Part shown: in pieces, positions 13,102 through 25,952 of the stretch | Numbering within the stretch: position 1 is the first letter of the stretch | How the letters are laid out: the number at the start of each line of letters is the position of its first letter | Assembly (NCBI RefSeq): GCF_954871325.1 | Contig: NC_088776.1 | Span: 23,918,508 to 23,982,507, forward strand | DNA from: Gordionus sp. m RMFG-2023 | Taxonomy: Eukaryota > Nematomorpha > Gordioida > Chordodea > Parachordodidae | Reading direction: 5' to 3' | Length of the DNA: 64,000 bases | Translations under genes and position numbers: made by a program | Notes under the pieces: generated by a model | Told to the model about the DNA's origin: nothing | The model's input: only the letters and a program-made list of their open reading frames with translations | Database searches by the model: none

Positions 13102-14498
13102 AGGGATGTGAACAAAAAAAAAGGTCCAGATCCGGGCTCGGGTACAGGAATAAAATTTAAAAAGGACCCGGGTTCAGGGAACATAAAAATAATGACTCAA
13201 AATAAGATTTTCTTTCATTCATTTATTATTATACTTTATATACATATTCATAATTTACAAATAAAAAATTTAAAAAGAAATAATTTATATTTTAAATGTT
13301 TTATTCAATCGCACAATAATAATATCTTCTAAAATATCATCCTTGAAATTTCCACGTAAATTATACAATATATATTTCAAATATGAAAATTCACGTTCTA
13401 CCTTTACCTAAAATAGAGTTATCTTTATAAAATTATTGTACTTGTGTCGCCGGTACAGCCATGAAGATTCTAGATAAGATATATAATTCTAGTATATTGA
13501 AGAATTTTCTTCCCAGAATTTTAAAATATTTGAATCCTTATTTATTCTCTTAACTTCTGAGAACTTTTCTATTAAAGATGCAATAGGCATTTTTTGATCC
13601 TCCTTTCTATCTGATGATAATAAGATTTTTTTTCTCTATCTAAAAATAAAATTTCGAGATCATCAATGTTGCTATCATTATTATTAGTATCACTACAACC
13701 AGTAGGTATTGTCGTAGCCTCCAACATATTGTAAATAATGGAGTTTTGCATATGCCATATTAGCCATTTGTTTTGCTCAATACTCAATAAAACTTATCGA
13801 GGGTCTAAATATATAGAAGCATATACAACACTATTTTGCAAATATTCTTGCTTTCGAATTTTCATGTTTTATAATATTTCATATAAAAAGGGCTTTAAAT
13901 TTTTCTAAATCTAATCGGCATCTAACCATATGCCATAAAAATCAAATAAACATAATTGTTCTGATTGTAATCTTAATATTGTTATTTTTAAAGGAACTAA
14001 TACACTAGTAAGGTCCTTTATTTGGCACCAATCATCTTCCGACAAAATGACTTCACATCTCCTATAATAAAATCATTGCAGAAATCTTTCAAACTTAATA
14101 TCTAGCATCATACAAATTGAGGACCAACGTGTTGTGCATTATCATTTAAATTAAAATATTATTACTTGCACTACAAAATAATTCACTTTCAAAATAATCA
14201 ACATATTTCTATAACATAGCATATTAAAAAATTTACATAATAAAATATTATTACACTAGAAAATAATTTATGATATCAATCTCTAAATAAAATGGAAGTC
14301 CAGGAAGAAAATTGAAAGAAAATCGCGAAGATAAAATAAATAATTCCACAAAAAAAAGTTATTAAAATTTAAAAAAATTTATATTATTTTTAAAATATTT
14401 TTATGACACCTATAACCCTTGGACCCTCCACTTTTAAAAAGGGTCAGGGTTCGGGTACAGCCAAAATTCGAGGGTCGGGGTTCGGGTTCACATCCCTG
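13102..14498 (-). mobile_element. Nested hAT element, GGGATGTGAAC ends
   Basis: The ends are AGGGATGTGAAC at the left and the inverted GTTCACATCCCTG at the right. TSDs are attcaaat at 13094-13101 and 14499-14506, a perfect match. Subterminal GGGTTCGGGT-type blocks occur at both ends. It lies wholly inside 12220-14612, so it is the younger insertion. Confidence 0.85.
13572..14130 (-). pseudogene. Degraded hAT transposase, middle part
   Basis: Minus-strand reading from about 14130 gives short blocks typical of the hAT region between the catalytic core and dimerisation domain: a W..L..L..VL.PL..T..LQSEQ pattern, then ASIYLDPR, then SIEQNKWLIWHMQ in the open piece 13787-13572. Stops interrupt it. 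Catalytic and hATC motifs are not found. Confidence 0.5.
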
Positions 14499-14612
14499 AT
14501 TCAAATATTTTCAAAATTTTGTCTTGGGGGAGGGGTAAAATTTTTATTAGCTTAAAATTATATTTATGAAAACAGTCAAATTACCCTTCCCCCCCCATTA
14601 ATTACGCGCCTG

Positions 14613-14776
14613 ATGCAAATCAATACCCCCCCCCCCCGTTCTTGTAGGTATTGCTTGACAAGATTTTATATACTAGCAGCGCCAATATGATTTAACTTAT
14701 TAAAGATCGCTTGATAATTTTGTTTAAAATATGTTAATCAATTTTTGAGTTTCATTTCATTATTTTTACTATATAT
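14613..14776. other. Short intronic spacer
   Basis: It holds a C-run at about 14627-14638 and otherwise AT-rich DNA. Confidence 0.4.
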
Positions 14777-15162
14777 TAGTGATCTGCATCGGGCCTAATT
14801 TTTCAAGCCCGGCCCGGCCGAAATTTTTTTATAAAGTTTTGTCCGGCCCGAACCCGAAATTTTATTAAAAAAAATTTGACGCCCCGGCCCTAATTTATTT
14901 AAATATAGAAATTAATTTTTATAATTACTCAAAATAAACGATATATGTTATACGGCGTCTACTTTCTATAAATAAGATCACATATTTTTATTTTACATAA
15001 AAAATTCAACATAAAATTGATAAATTTAGATATATTTTAAAAAATTTCTAAGGCCCGGCCCGAATTTTTTTTTTCATATAATTATGCCAATTTTCTTACT
15101 CAAGGATACCAACAAAAATATCGGGCCCGGGTACGGGCCGGGCTTACTTTTGCAGATCTCTA
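14777..15162. mobile_element. GGCCC-rich hAT-type MITE
   Basis: The ends are TAGTGATCTGCA at the left and the inverted TGCAGATCTCTA at the right. Flanking 8-mers are ctatatat and ctgtatat, 7 of 8 alike. Subterminal blocks of GGCCCGG type occur on both sides and there is no ORF. Relatives by ends or composition lie at 34381-34541, 43095-44314, 10990-11340 and inside the elements at 21210 and 56251. Confidence 0.8.
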
Positions 15163-18100
15163 CTGTATATATTGATCAAAATGAAAGAAATTCGACACCC
15201 TCAAAATGCAAATGAAGTAAAGATGACCAATTAATTATAAACCAAATAATTATCATAATTGCTCCAAATGAATTTCTTTATTTTTGAATATAGCTGTAAA
15301 AATTAATATTTTTATCCAAAAGTAAGTTTACTCATAGATAATCGTAACATTTATCCATTTTTATAAAAAAAAGAATTGGGCACCTCAAACATAAAAATGC
15401 CTTAAAATAGAAATCCTCTAATGATCTTTCATATCATATGGCCTATGGTAGGCCAATAATCGAGCTGCATGGGCCGATCTTAATTCCTTTTGAACTGAGA
15501 TTGGTTGGACATGAGCATACATTCACTCATGTTTTAAAATGTATTTCTAATCGGATACGAACCTCGACAAAATTTTAAATTTTGTTTTCCGTTTTTATTA
15601 TGAATATTATTTTCAACTAGACTTTTTTTTAAATTATCGTTTTGCGCTTATAATTTTTCCACATTTTGTTGAAATATTATAGTTTTCAAACAATTCAGTA
15701 AAAAAAATTTTCTGATCGGATCCTATCTTTGAAAAAGAAATACTCCGCCGGAAATAAGCCTGTCGCAAAGCTTTTGGGTAATTTTATTGGAGATTTGGAA
15801 CTTCTCTTAAAACTAAAAGAAATTAAGTTTGCATGTTGAATATTTATTGGCGCCGTAACATTTTGTATAAAATATTAATAAGTGAATCAATTTTTAAAAT
15901 TATGTTTTTTTTACTTTATTTTCAGGCCCAAGTTATCAACATCTGTTTATATTGTCAGATTGAATGTTTTCTAGTATTAGTTAAGGATATTCACTATATA
16001 GTATATTTTGAAATAAAGATTTAAAATTATATATTAACCGGGTTCAATATTTTTTCCTGAACCTGGAGTTAAACTGAACCCGATGAAATTTATTATCTGG
16101 TTCGAAGCCTCTGAAAATTTGCTGCATATCAAATTGAAATAGGAAAATTTCCCTGGTCTGCTTAATCATTCAACAATTTAGTAGAGGCACAAAAGTTATA
16201 AGATATGATATAGATAATAATTTGAATAATATAAATTAATAATTTTTTTTTCTATGAGTTGGATTTTGTAATAGCCTCTTCGGGTGTTCCTAAAATATAA
16301 ACAACATTTGCCTAAGCTTGGAATGTAACAACATGCTTATATTATGGATTGCATAATTAGTTTAATATTTTTTTTAATGATGGTTTTTGAAAAATAATTA
16401 TCTTGCATAGATTTATAATTTAATAAAAAATATTCGTATTGTTTCCGAAATTAATTTAAAATTATATATATTGTTTTATTACTTTTAAAACAAACACATT
16501 TTTAAATGGTCGAATAACTTTTTTTTATAGGTTTTATAATTTTGTTGAGACAATTAAAATCACAGTAAGTTATATTATATTAATTTTTTTCTCAGAAGAT
16601 AAGAAAAAGGGGAAGAAGTAAAAAAATTAATTTTTTCTTTAATAGATACTGGTTGCTTATAATTTTCGGGTTATTATAATAAATGTTACATCATCAAACA
16701 AAATGATTTTAATCAAAACCAGATATTATAAAATATATTTATATTCAAATATTTTTTTTATAAATCAACGGATCAAATCTGTTTATATTCAAGATTCAGT
16801 ACTACCTTAGTTATATCTGCATATCTTTCCCAAAGAAGATAAAATCCGTTCTGTAAGACCTATGAATTAATACGAAGTTTTTGATTAAGTGCATTAAGTA
16901 ATAATTTCTTAAAAATGGAATGAAAAATTATGAATTCCCACCTATAATTTGTAATTTTGTCAATTATGCGATATATCGATTTTGCCTTCTGACAAAATGT
17001 AATTACATTTAAATTTTATATCAATTTTTTAAGAAAAAAGGTTATTGATTATTTTGAATCTAGTCCGTTGTAACTAAAAAAGGAAAATTTTGCTATTTAA
17101 AAGGGGGGTATTAAACGTTTAAGATAATTCGAGGATAATAGGTTTGAAGAATACGACGATCAAAAAATAAAAATTAATCCGTTTGATTGAAAATTTTTCT
17201 TAAAGGGTTAAACTAAAAAAGTTGGCACATTACCACACTCGAGTAAATAGAAAAGAAAAAAAAATTAAGAAAAAATGAAAGGATAACGAACGAAGTTCTC
17301 ATTTCGAAATCGGATTATCTCATTTTTTAAAGTTATTATATACTTTTCGTTGGCCATTTAAATAAATAAATAACTTTACTATTTTTTTTAAAAAAAAGAA
17401 AATGCAAATTAAAAATTTATTATCTGCAAAATCTGAATAAGAAAGATAAATATATATATTTAAATGTTACCCAACGCTGGGGATGGCATCCACTCACGTA
17501 GAAGCTGAGCGTGAAAATTTATAGTATTTTTCGGTGAAAGTATATTTCCATGTTATATATAAATATATATATATATATTAGGAACGAAAAGGCCTTGCTA
17601 CCGAAATTAAAAATAGATATTGTATTGTTCTTCCACTGAAAGGGAGTTCTTAAGGTACAAGTGTCAAATTATCGGACATTTGTTTTAAGGGTGCAGAGAA
17701 GTTCGCTGATCTTAACGCCCTAGCGATTATGTTGTTTACTATACTATGGCATGAGGATCTTTTTAATTAAAAAAAATAAAAAAGTTAATTTTTTTTATAA
17801 CTTTAGCATTTCAATTTTACCTAATTTCTAAGCAGGGATTATGTTGTTCTAACAAAATCCTCATTTATAACCAAGATTTTTGTATAGTAAAAAAAATTGC
17901 CTAACCAAATAAATAAAATATAATAGATATAGATAACGAACCTTTTATTAATCTCTCAAAATCAAATAATTTTTTTTAAACATCAATTTATATCTTAAAT
18001 TTACAAAAGAGGAAAATTCATTCATTTTCATTGCTAACTATTTATAAGTTGGAATTAACCTCCTCATCTTTGAAAGGATAGAAGAAAATTGAAGGCTCCT

Positions 18101-18176
18101 TACTTATCCATGACACGCGATTCTTTAAAAAAGATGATACTGATCAATAAATTTATTGCTCTATTAAAAATTTTAG
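15163..18176. other. aPKC intron 1, last part
   Basis: AT-rich, with no supported gene. A GGGTTC-containing scrap at 16038-16085 looks like a MITE remnant, and a TA microsatellite lies at 17562-17580. The stretch 17460-17770 has a slightly more balanced composition but no ORF or RNA that I recognise. Confidence 0.45.
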
Positions 18177-18298
18177 GGACATCCTGGTTACCTACATAGA
18201 CCAGTTCATGAACATTGATACACTGAATAAAGAGATGGTCGATATATGTCATTTCTCTGACTCAAAGCCATTCACAATGAAATGGATTGACGATGAAG
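18177..18298 (+). CDS. aPKC: aPKC coding exon 2 (PB1)
   Basis: Acceptor ...ATTTTAG ends at 18176. After one base completing Gly it encodes 40 residues starting DILVTY and ending FTMKWIDDE, which holds the first part of the PB1 acidic (OPCA) motif used to bind partners such as Par-6. It ends GAAG|GTAAAC in phase 1, fitting exon 3 exactly. Confidence 0.93.
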
Positions 18299-18504
18299 GT
18301 AAACAAAATAATAATTAAATAATGAAATTATATTTACATTCAAATTTTTTTTTGACTCAATTGTCTATTTTTTTTGCCTCATTTGTCTATTTTTTTTGTA
18401 TCGGACTGAAGACATTGTTGAAAATCGGTCCAATCTTTTTTAGATATTTAACTCACTAATTCTTTTTTTTAAAATCAAAACATTCGCAATCACCTAACCC
18501 TCCA

Positions 18505-18609
18505 TCCCAATTACCGCGAATTCACGGCGAAATATACAAAATATGATATAAATATATTTTACATTAATTGTAGTATACTTCACTGCGAATTCCGGCTAAC
18601 TCTGAATGC
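18505..18609. repeat. Short dispersed repeat, copy 1 (inverted)
   Basis: About 105 bp with GCGAATTC-type motifs near both ends and an AT-rich centre. Its reverse complement matches 39909-40014 in intron 11 of the same gene along its full length with moderate divergence. It is probably a tiny MITE family; no TSD could be assigned. Confidence 0.65.
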
Positions 18610-18698
18610 AGCTTCGCTCAACATCGTTCTACTTCTAACTTTTGTCTTAAAATATTAGGTTTTTTAAAAATTATTATTAATACAAACATTTTTAATAG

Positions 18699-18788
18699 GA
18701 GATCCATGCATGCTAACAAATCAAAAGGAGCTTGACGAAGCTTTGAGATTGTACGAATTGAACGAGGACAACGACATGACCATTCACG
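18699..18788 (+). CDS. aPKC: aPKC coding exon 3 (PB1 end)
   Basis: Acceptor ...TTTAATAG ends at 18698. Encodes (E)[22 protein letters not shown] and then EDNDMTIH, the end of PB1 including the second half of the OPCA motif (DE-G-D ... E-L-D-E-A). It ends CACG|GTAAAA in phase 1. Confidence 0.93.
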
Positions 18789-18883
18789 GTAAAATATTTT
18801 ACCTATTATAAAAATTTATTAAGAATTTACATAAATTATTATATTACATCACTTACGAAAATATTTAGCTAAAATTTTATTAC

Positions 18884-19594
18884 TAGTGTTGTTAGTTACT
18901 TTTGAAAAGTAGTAAGCTAGCTATCAGCATTTTTATTCATAAATTTTAATTAAATGAATTAAAATAAAATAAAATTAAATGAAGAAATAATTGCATTAAA
19001 ATCATATTTATTTTTACCTAAAAGTATATATAAATAACACAGTGTGATATTTATTTTTCATAAAAATTTAGGCTTGAATTTTTATTTGACTTTATTAACA
19101 ATAAACCAATCAAAATTGGTCTTTAAAAGGCTTGCTCGTTTTTCTCCAAAGATAAGCATCCTCGGACTATAAGCAAACATACAGAGGCGCTTGGTATAAA
19201 TAAGAAGGCATGTCTACTATTTTAAAGTAGAGGGAGGGGGATTTTGGGTAACCTTTATACAATTTGATATTTTTAAGCCTTATAGATTACATAATTTGGT
19301 TTTACATTTTTTTAAATTTAGAATTTTGCTATAATTTTATTTATTTATTGTTTGTAATGAAACATTCTCATTTTTAGGGGAGTGGGCGAGATGCAAGGGA
19401 TATCAATGTTATATATTTTGTTTAATAAACAGATTTTAAATTCTGGAAATCATCTTATAAAAATAGGGTTTAAGGATATATAAGTATTAAACATATTTTT
19501 AAAAAGTAACTAGTAACTTGAAAATTATTTATTGTCTATATATTTCAAAAAAGTATTTTTCTCAAAAAAGTAATCAGTTCGTTTATCAACATTA
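18884..19594. mobile_element. hAT-like MITE, TAGTGTTGTTA family
   Basis: The left end is TAGTGTTGTTAGTTACTTTT and the right end is inverted ...ATCAACATTA. Flanking 8-mers tttattac and gtaattac agree at 6 of 8 positions. Subterminal AAGTAACTAGTAACTT motifs recur. It has no coding capacity and lies in intron 3. Confidence 0.6.
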
Positions 19595-20212
19595 GTAATT
19601 ACAATGAATTTATAATCGAATTTCAATATATATCATGTAACCCGGTTTAAATTTAAAATTGAATTAGTGATTTCATTTCACCTATTTATGATCATTTTCG
19701 GGCATTTTTTTGTTTCTTTTAACAATATAATTTTTAGAAAATTATCCCCAATATTTTTCGAGAACTTGGAATGTACTGAAACCGTATTGATAATTTGGGG
19801 TTCCATTTAATGATGTATATAAAGTACTTATACATTTAAAATTGTTCATACATAGAAGTCATACTATTTTGTGGTTTACACGTTGAATACATTACATTGG
19901 GTATTATAAATAAAGCAATTAATCGACTTGCTAACCATAAAATAGCGATAGAACTGACTCTTATATATGGACATTTAATTAATCGCCAATATAGTAGTAT
20001 ATATATCATTGGTTCCTTCTGGTTTCAGAACATTCCAAATCCCTTATATTTTAAAATCATGTAATAAATACTAAATTAACTATACTTTTTCACTCAATTT
20101 TTTTAAATTTTAATTCTTAATATAACGGCTTGTTTTCATCTTTCAGACCTTAAATTTTTTAAAATTGTTATTTTCATAAATCTTCTATTCATTATGAATC
20201 AATGTTAAATAC
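19595..20212. other. Intron 3 spacer
   Basis: AT-rich DNA without an identified feature. Confidence 0.4.
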
Positions 20213-20423
20213 TAGTGTTATTAAAAAGATGGTTTGGGTCGATTTTTAAAAACAGCCCGATGAATATTTTAGTCAAAAATATTCATAGCTCGAGATTTAG
20301 TAAATAGATGTCCAAACCTTTTTGCCCTCTATGAGCAAAATCTTCAGGCTTCCATAATATTATTGATTATAATAGAAATCTGACCATTTTTAAAAATCGA
20401 AACCATGCTTTTTAACAACACTA
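20213..20423. mobile_element. 211-bp hAT MITE with perfect TSD
   Basis: TIRs of about 37 bp (left TAGTGTTATTAAAAAG, right inverted CTTTTTAACAACACTA, continuing with GTTT...TTTTTAAAAA). The TSD ttaaatac is perfect at 20205-20212 and 20424-20431. Same family as 282-4277 and 18884-19594, and the best-preserved copy, so its ends define the family. Confidence 0.9.
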
Positions 20424-21209
20424 TTAAATACGTCCGCGACTCGTGGAGTTACTCATTAAAGGATATATTTTTTTTTATTTCTTATCCAAGTTTTAGAGAA
20501 ATTTAACCTATTTTCCTTAAATTTTGGTTAATTTTAAATATTTTTTTTTATTAGTTTATTATGAATTTAGCAATTAAAAAACCGGGTTGACCAAACTACA
20601 AATACCTAGGTAAACTGCAAATGATTAGGTAATTTTTTTTGATATATTCTCTATTAATTGGAGTCAAATTCATTTCTTATGATACAAATAACTTATAAAA
20701 ATAAATTATTAGATATATTCAATAATAAAGGAATATACAATAATTGTATTTCCTTCTTATCTCATAATAAATAGTTTTTAATTAAATATAATTATTAATT
20801 ACATGTTAAATTTCAATAATATTAAACCCGCAAGTTGTCGATTATTATTTTAAAATACTATTATATATAAAATATGATAAAAAGTTATATATCATAATTT
20901 ACTCACTACATGGTGGAGGGCTATGTATAATATTTAAAACAAAACCATTCGCCTAAATTATTGTTAATCAAACGATGTACAATATTATTTTGTGTCATAA
21001 TATTCAATAATACCAAGTGACTATTTAAATAAAAAAAAATTAAATATTATTTATCTTGATTTATCTAACAGTATTAGTAAATGATTAATTTATATAATTA
21101 GTATCATATTTATATAAATATTTCATAACACGATGGCATTCATTCATCTACCTATTTTTTTTACCTCATTTTATCGGAATATTACAAGATTACAATCATA
21201 GCAAGTAGG

Positions 21210-22899
21210 CAGGCGCGTACGCAGGAATTTGGTCTGGGGGGGGATAATAAATTTTTTTAAGAAATAATATTTTTAATTAAAAATACTAAACATAAATTTA
21301 TTAGGATTAATAACTTTTCTAATACACAATTTTAAACTAATGTGAATTAAAAAAATTATATATATAAACCGGCATTTAAATGTGAATCATAAAATATAAA
21401 GTGAATATAACCCACGATATGAATCACCTAAATGACCCAAAATTGAAATTTGAATTTTTTGAGCTTTTAATATATATAAAGTATAAAAAATTTAAATGTT
21501 GTAAATATAAATTAATACACAAAAAGTTTCTTAGGAATAATTGTATTTTGTATGTTTTGAGCTAATTTTTCAATTATCAATCCTTGCTTGGCGTTAAATG
21601 TCTATGAATATTCAAAAGATCCAAATCATTCAATCTACTTTCAGATGTTGTATTTCATAGGTATGTTTTTCACAGACTTGCAGGCCCGGCCCCTGAGCCG
21701 GACCGTATTTTAATTTTTTTAAATATACCCGGACCGGGCTCGTAATTTTTTTTTTTAAAAACATCCGAGCCGAGCTGGGCCTGAAAATTTTTTTAAAAAA
21801 AACCCGGGCCGGAAAAAATTTTAAAATAAAATCTGGGCCTGGTCCTGCAAATGGTACCTCTGCAAGGCTCTGTTATTCTTCTTAAAAAAGTGAATGTTCT
21901 CTCATTAGTTTACTAAAGAGCTGCTAATATATATATAACCATTTTAATAATTGGGAGTATAATCTAAAATGATTTTTTGGGACTGTATCAACCATAGTTA
22001 ATCTTTTAATCATAGTTATTCAGCTAATAAGGCATCATAAGATATTTTAACATCTTCATGATAAAAATATAACAAATATTTATATTTTTTTTCTATCACC
22101 ATATGAAAAAGGTTGGGAGAGGGGACATTTGTTTTATAATACTCTTCTACTGATCCTATATTAATGTTTTGATGATGAGCTTGCTTGCTGCAAGTCGAGG
22201 GGGACAAATATTTAAGACGTATAGCTCTGCTTTTGACTCAACAATAACATATAAAATATGAAATTCTTCAACAACACTAGCTCTATTTCCTTGAGTTCTA
22301 ATAAAATGCTCTCCGCTATTCTCATCTTCTTAATCAAGTCAATGTTATGTTTTTAAAAGTATTACATAAAATAGTTGTATAATTAAATAATACATTCTAA
22401 TGAGAAAAAAAATTTGGAATAAGTATTGAATCCAATAATTTTCTTGCTTCTGAGGAAATATTTCTTTCAAGCCATTGTGATATTTCAGTAATAGCATTAA
22501 TAATCAGCTCTTCTAACTCCAAAATAGCTGTTACTGTGGCGGAGACTCGATCTCGTTGGACAAGCTTGCAATTTTTTTCTCCTGTTGGACAAGGAGTTTC
22601 AGAGATAATTATTATTTTATTAGAAATTTAGATAAATATTACGCCACTAAAATTTGAAAATAATAGGTAAATTACGCCAAGGAAAACTTGAAATCGAAAT
22701 TGATTGATAAAATAACTTAGTAGATGAATGTGATAAATAAAATATATATATATATATGTATATATGAGATAAGAATAAATATTAACAAATATAAATTAAT
22801 ATTAACAATAATATTTTTGAAAAATATAATCCGGCATCTGCATTTTTTGGCTTTGGGGGGGATTTGTCCCCCTGCCCCCCCCCGCTGCGTACGCGCCTG
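21210..22899 (-). mobile_element. hAT element, CAGGCGCGTAC family, copy 1
   Basis: The ends are CAGGCGCGTACGCAGG and the inverted CTGCGTACGCGCCTG. The TSD caagtagg is perfect at 21202-21209 and 22900-22907. G-runs lie next to both ends. It contains a GGCCC-rich block (21681-21870), also present in copy 2 at 56251-58059, and a transposase scrap on the minus strand. It is absent from the matching position in the other arm of the palindrome, so it inserted after that structure formed. Confidence 0.9.
22016..22207 (-). pseudogene. hAT transposase fragment (copy 1)
   Basis: 63 residues with CSKQAHHQNINIGSVEEYYK, then VPSPNLFHMVIEKKYKYL. This is the segment of one large hAT transposase group where an R-Q-x-R-x-N block is followed by EEYY and a predicted helix. 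Nearly the same peptide is at 57182-57415. The catalytic and hATC parts are missing, so it is a deletion derivative. Confidence 0.65.
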
Positions 22900-23077
22900 C
22901 AAGTAGGCTATATTCATTTCAACAAAATTATATTAATTTTTATCTAATACATTTAATAAAATTATTCAATCATAAATAGATCGACATTAAGTATTTTAAA
23001 GCTTACAAATAATAATCCTTATCAAGTAACCTTATATTACTTTGGAAATAACATATTATGTGAGTGTATATATATAT

Positions 23078-23481
23078 CAGGCCCTATTCTAGTTTCATCC
23101 ATTGAAGCGGTTTTTTTAACAGCATTAAACGAATATTTGAACACGAAATTGAAATGTATACAATGATTTTATTTGAAAATTGATACATATAAAAATATAC
23201 AAAAAATATAATTATGATCAAATATGTTTATAAAATTAGATGGAAGATATGAATAGACTTATTGCTTAAAATAAATAAATTGATTTAATTATTTTACAAT
23301 TATTACATTATAAAGTTTGTATAATACGGATTCAATTATACAATATATGTAAGTAAGAAAATATTTATAACTATATTACAATTGATATTATGATCAATGA
23401 TTGAGTGTAAAACTAATAAAAATAAAGTTTTAACAATGTAGTTTTGGTTGAGATGTATCTTTTAATGCCCAGAAGGGCCTG
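23078..23481. mobile_element. CAGGCCC element in left palindrome arm
   Basis: The ends are CAGGCCCTATTCT and the inverted AGAAGGGCCTG, flanked by atatatat on both sides. About 400 bp with no ORF. A diverged inverted copy sits at the equivalent place of the right arm (26740-27154). Confidence 0.7.
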
Positions 23482-23680
23482 ATATATATATATTAAATTT
23501 TAATTAATAATCTTATTTCATTGATTAAATTGAAAAGGTAATGATGTAAAAGATAGATGTGAAGCCATGCTCTTCATTGCTAAGATTGCAGAAAAATACT
23601 TCAGTTAATTCAGCATTTAATCAACTTGATGATGAAGTAGTAATAGTTGGAGAATTATTGTTAACTGAAGATGGATATGA

Positions 23681-24010
23681 ATGGTAATAATTAAGGATAG
23701 CTAACGTCAAAATGGGTGATAAATAAGCGATACTAGATGGGGATTGATTAGAGGTTAAAAAATACTTGGAGATTTTTAACTGAAATGGAAATATTAATGG
23801 TAATAATTAAGTATAGCTAACGTCAAAACGAGTGATAAATAAGCGATACTAGATGGGGAATTGATTAGAGGTTAAAAAATACTTGGAGAATTATTGTCTG
23901 CTGATGATGAAATATATGATAAATGACTAATACTAGATAGGGATTTGATTGAAGGTGAGATAGGTGGAGAATCATTGCCAAATGAAATTGGAGAAATCGA
24001 ATAGTAAATC
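23681..24010. repeat. Minisatellite, ~116-bp unit
   Basis: Two clear direct copies begin with ATGGTAATAATTAAG at 23681 and 23797. They share TAGCTAACGTCAAAA, GATAAATAAGCGATACTAGA and GATTAGAGGTTAAAAAATAC. A third, more degraded copy follows to about 24010. It lies inside the palindromic element. Confidence 0.7.
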
Positions 24011-24423
24011 ATCATTAATAGATAAAATAGTTGGTAAATAGCTAATAATAGGTGGATATTCGATTGGAGGTGGAAAAATTGTGGGAATTATTTTAAACTA
24101 ATGGAAATATGAATTATGCATTCTCAATATGACTAATAATATTTGGAGGACTCGACGTTAAGTTGGCAGCAACTTGCCTATTTTTCCATCAACCAAGTTT
24201 CTAGACACTGATATTATTATGTATATGTTATTGAAATCCATATAGAATCAATACCAACGGGTATTAAAAACAATGTTATATTTACCATAATAAGTAATAA
24301 AGACAATATGAGCCTGAAAGAAAAAGGGAAAAAATTGGTGTAAAGCGATGTGTGTGGCGAGTGGACTGGTATATTCAGTTACAACAAAAAATTACTATAT
24401 AAATATCAATGATAATATAACTG

Positions 24424-25952
24424 CAGAGTTGTTAAAAGCTACTTTTAAGTATTGCGCTACCGCTATCGCTATCGCTATTTGTCAAAAAAAGTAGCTCGCA
24501 ATTAGCTACTATCTTTTAAAAGTAACTTTAGCTACTAAGCTACTTTTTATAAAAAAAATTTACAAACAAATTTTTTATTTTTTGCTTATAATGTTATGGT
24601 ATAGTAAATATATAAAAATCAACATTTATAAATATTAAAATATAGTTAGTTTTGATTATAAAAAAATGAATGTAATAAAAATAAATATTATGATAATTTG
24701 TTGCATTTTAGTAATAAAATCATTTATTATCATCAAGCTATAGCGACGATCAGAAAGTATAAGTTCTGCCTTACTAAATAATCTCTCGACACTAGCACTT
24801 GAGGGTAAGGGCGTATTTAATCTTATATACATATTTTTAATATAAGATAGATTATCAATAATTTTATTTGCAAGTACATCGTATGTCTGGCATCCTATTA
24901 TCATTTTGAGGGCTAATGCCATAGATCTTCTTTTTAAAGTCCTAGGATCTAGCCAATGGCCTGTGATTCCCAAATAAGCTCAAAAATATTTAATCAGGTC
25001 AATTTATAAATATAAATAAGTTTTTATCTTCTGTTATGTGTCCATCTATCTCCCGTGGTACATATATATGATATCTCTGATAACTCTACTATTAGAGCAT
25101 CTTTCATCATTTTAAAGTTATCTGCTATTTTATTCATTAGTGTCTGGCGGCATACAATTATTGTACCAGGGGATAGAGTTTTAATCATCATGGTAAATGA
25201 AGGATTATCAACCAAGGACATTGGCTGAACTGTATAAATTATAAAATCAACAATAACTTTATCAGCCAATTTCTGAGAAATATTATCATTTACATTATTA
25301 TTTAATTTGGTTTGATTTGAAATAGTCTTTTTGGATGTAGAATCGCCTATATTAAAATTATTTAGATGTTTCTTATTTCCTTAAAACTCATGAATAGTCT
25401 TATAAAATAAATATTATTATATTGTAAAAATTACAATTTACCTTTAGGTGTTTCTTCAGGTTATAGCTACTGGACTAATTTGAGGAAATATTTTTTTTAC
25501 ATTTTAAACAAATAAATTTGAAGCCAATTTTGGATTATATATTTATTTAAAAAAATTTTCAAATCTAGGGAATGGAAAATTTGTATTATAGCTATTAAGA
25601 ACATTTTATTCCCTGGTATCTTCCATTTCATTAATATCATTGCCTGAATCACTTTTAACGATTTGGATATCCATAGGCGATGATATTTTAAAATATTAAC
25701 ACGTGATTTAGGTTTATAATACAAATGAAAATATAAATTACAAATTGAAAATATATTTCAATTTCAAAATTAAATAATAAATCATAAAAATTATAATTAA
25801 TTATGATATTATATTTAAAATTTCATGTTTATACTTACCTTCATTATATTTTTTAAAATTCAAAAAAAGTAGCTCGCTAAAAAATTAAATAATGTAGTCG
25901 CTATTAGCTATAGCTACCAAAAAAGTTAGCGCGCTTATTTAACAACTCTGAT
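24424..25952 (-). mobile_element. hAT element, CAGAGTTGTTAAA family, copy 1
   Basis: The ends are CAGAGTTGTTAAAAGCTAC and the inverted TTAACAACTCTG. Subterminal AGCTACTTTT and GCGCGCTA motifs lie at both ends. Flanks contain ATAACT on both sides (24417 and 25953) but are offset by one base. It encodes transposase remnants on the minus strand and has a large internal deletion. Same family as 47626-51972. Confidence 0.75.
24656..25269 (-). pseudogene. hAT transposase, internally deleted
   Basis: Two minus-strand pieces. 25269-25024 has the region before the catalytic core, ending ISYICTTGDRWTHNRR, where D is the likely first catalytic Asp by position in hAT families. 24973-24656 begins GITGHWLDPRTLKRRSMALA and runs directly into the hATC end (TPLPSSASVERLFSKAE ... 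LSDRRY). The middle of the protein is missing, as expected for an internal deletion derivative. Confidence 0.75.

Larger units (their letters stand above)
12220..14612. mobile_element. Non-autonomous hAT with a nested hAT
   Basis: The ends are CAGTGGCATATCC at the left and, inverted, CAGGCGCGTAATTAATG at the right, each followed inward by a G-run. Perfect 8-bp TSDs atgcaaat lie at 12212-12219 and 14613-14620. Without the nested element (13102-14498) it is about 1 kb and has no ORF. The right end shares CAGGCGCGTA with the elements at 21210 and 56251, so it is probably a distant relative of that family. Confidence 0.8.

Noticed and set aside
22724-22906. ORF ending in GGICPPAPPRCVRACK
   Set aside because: It runs through the G/C-run and TIR of a hAT copy; not a gene.
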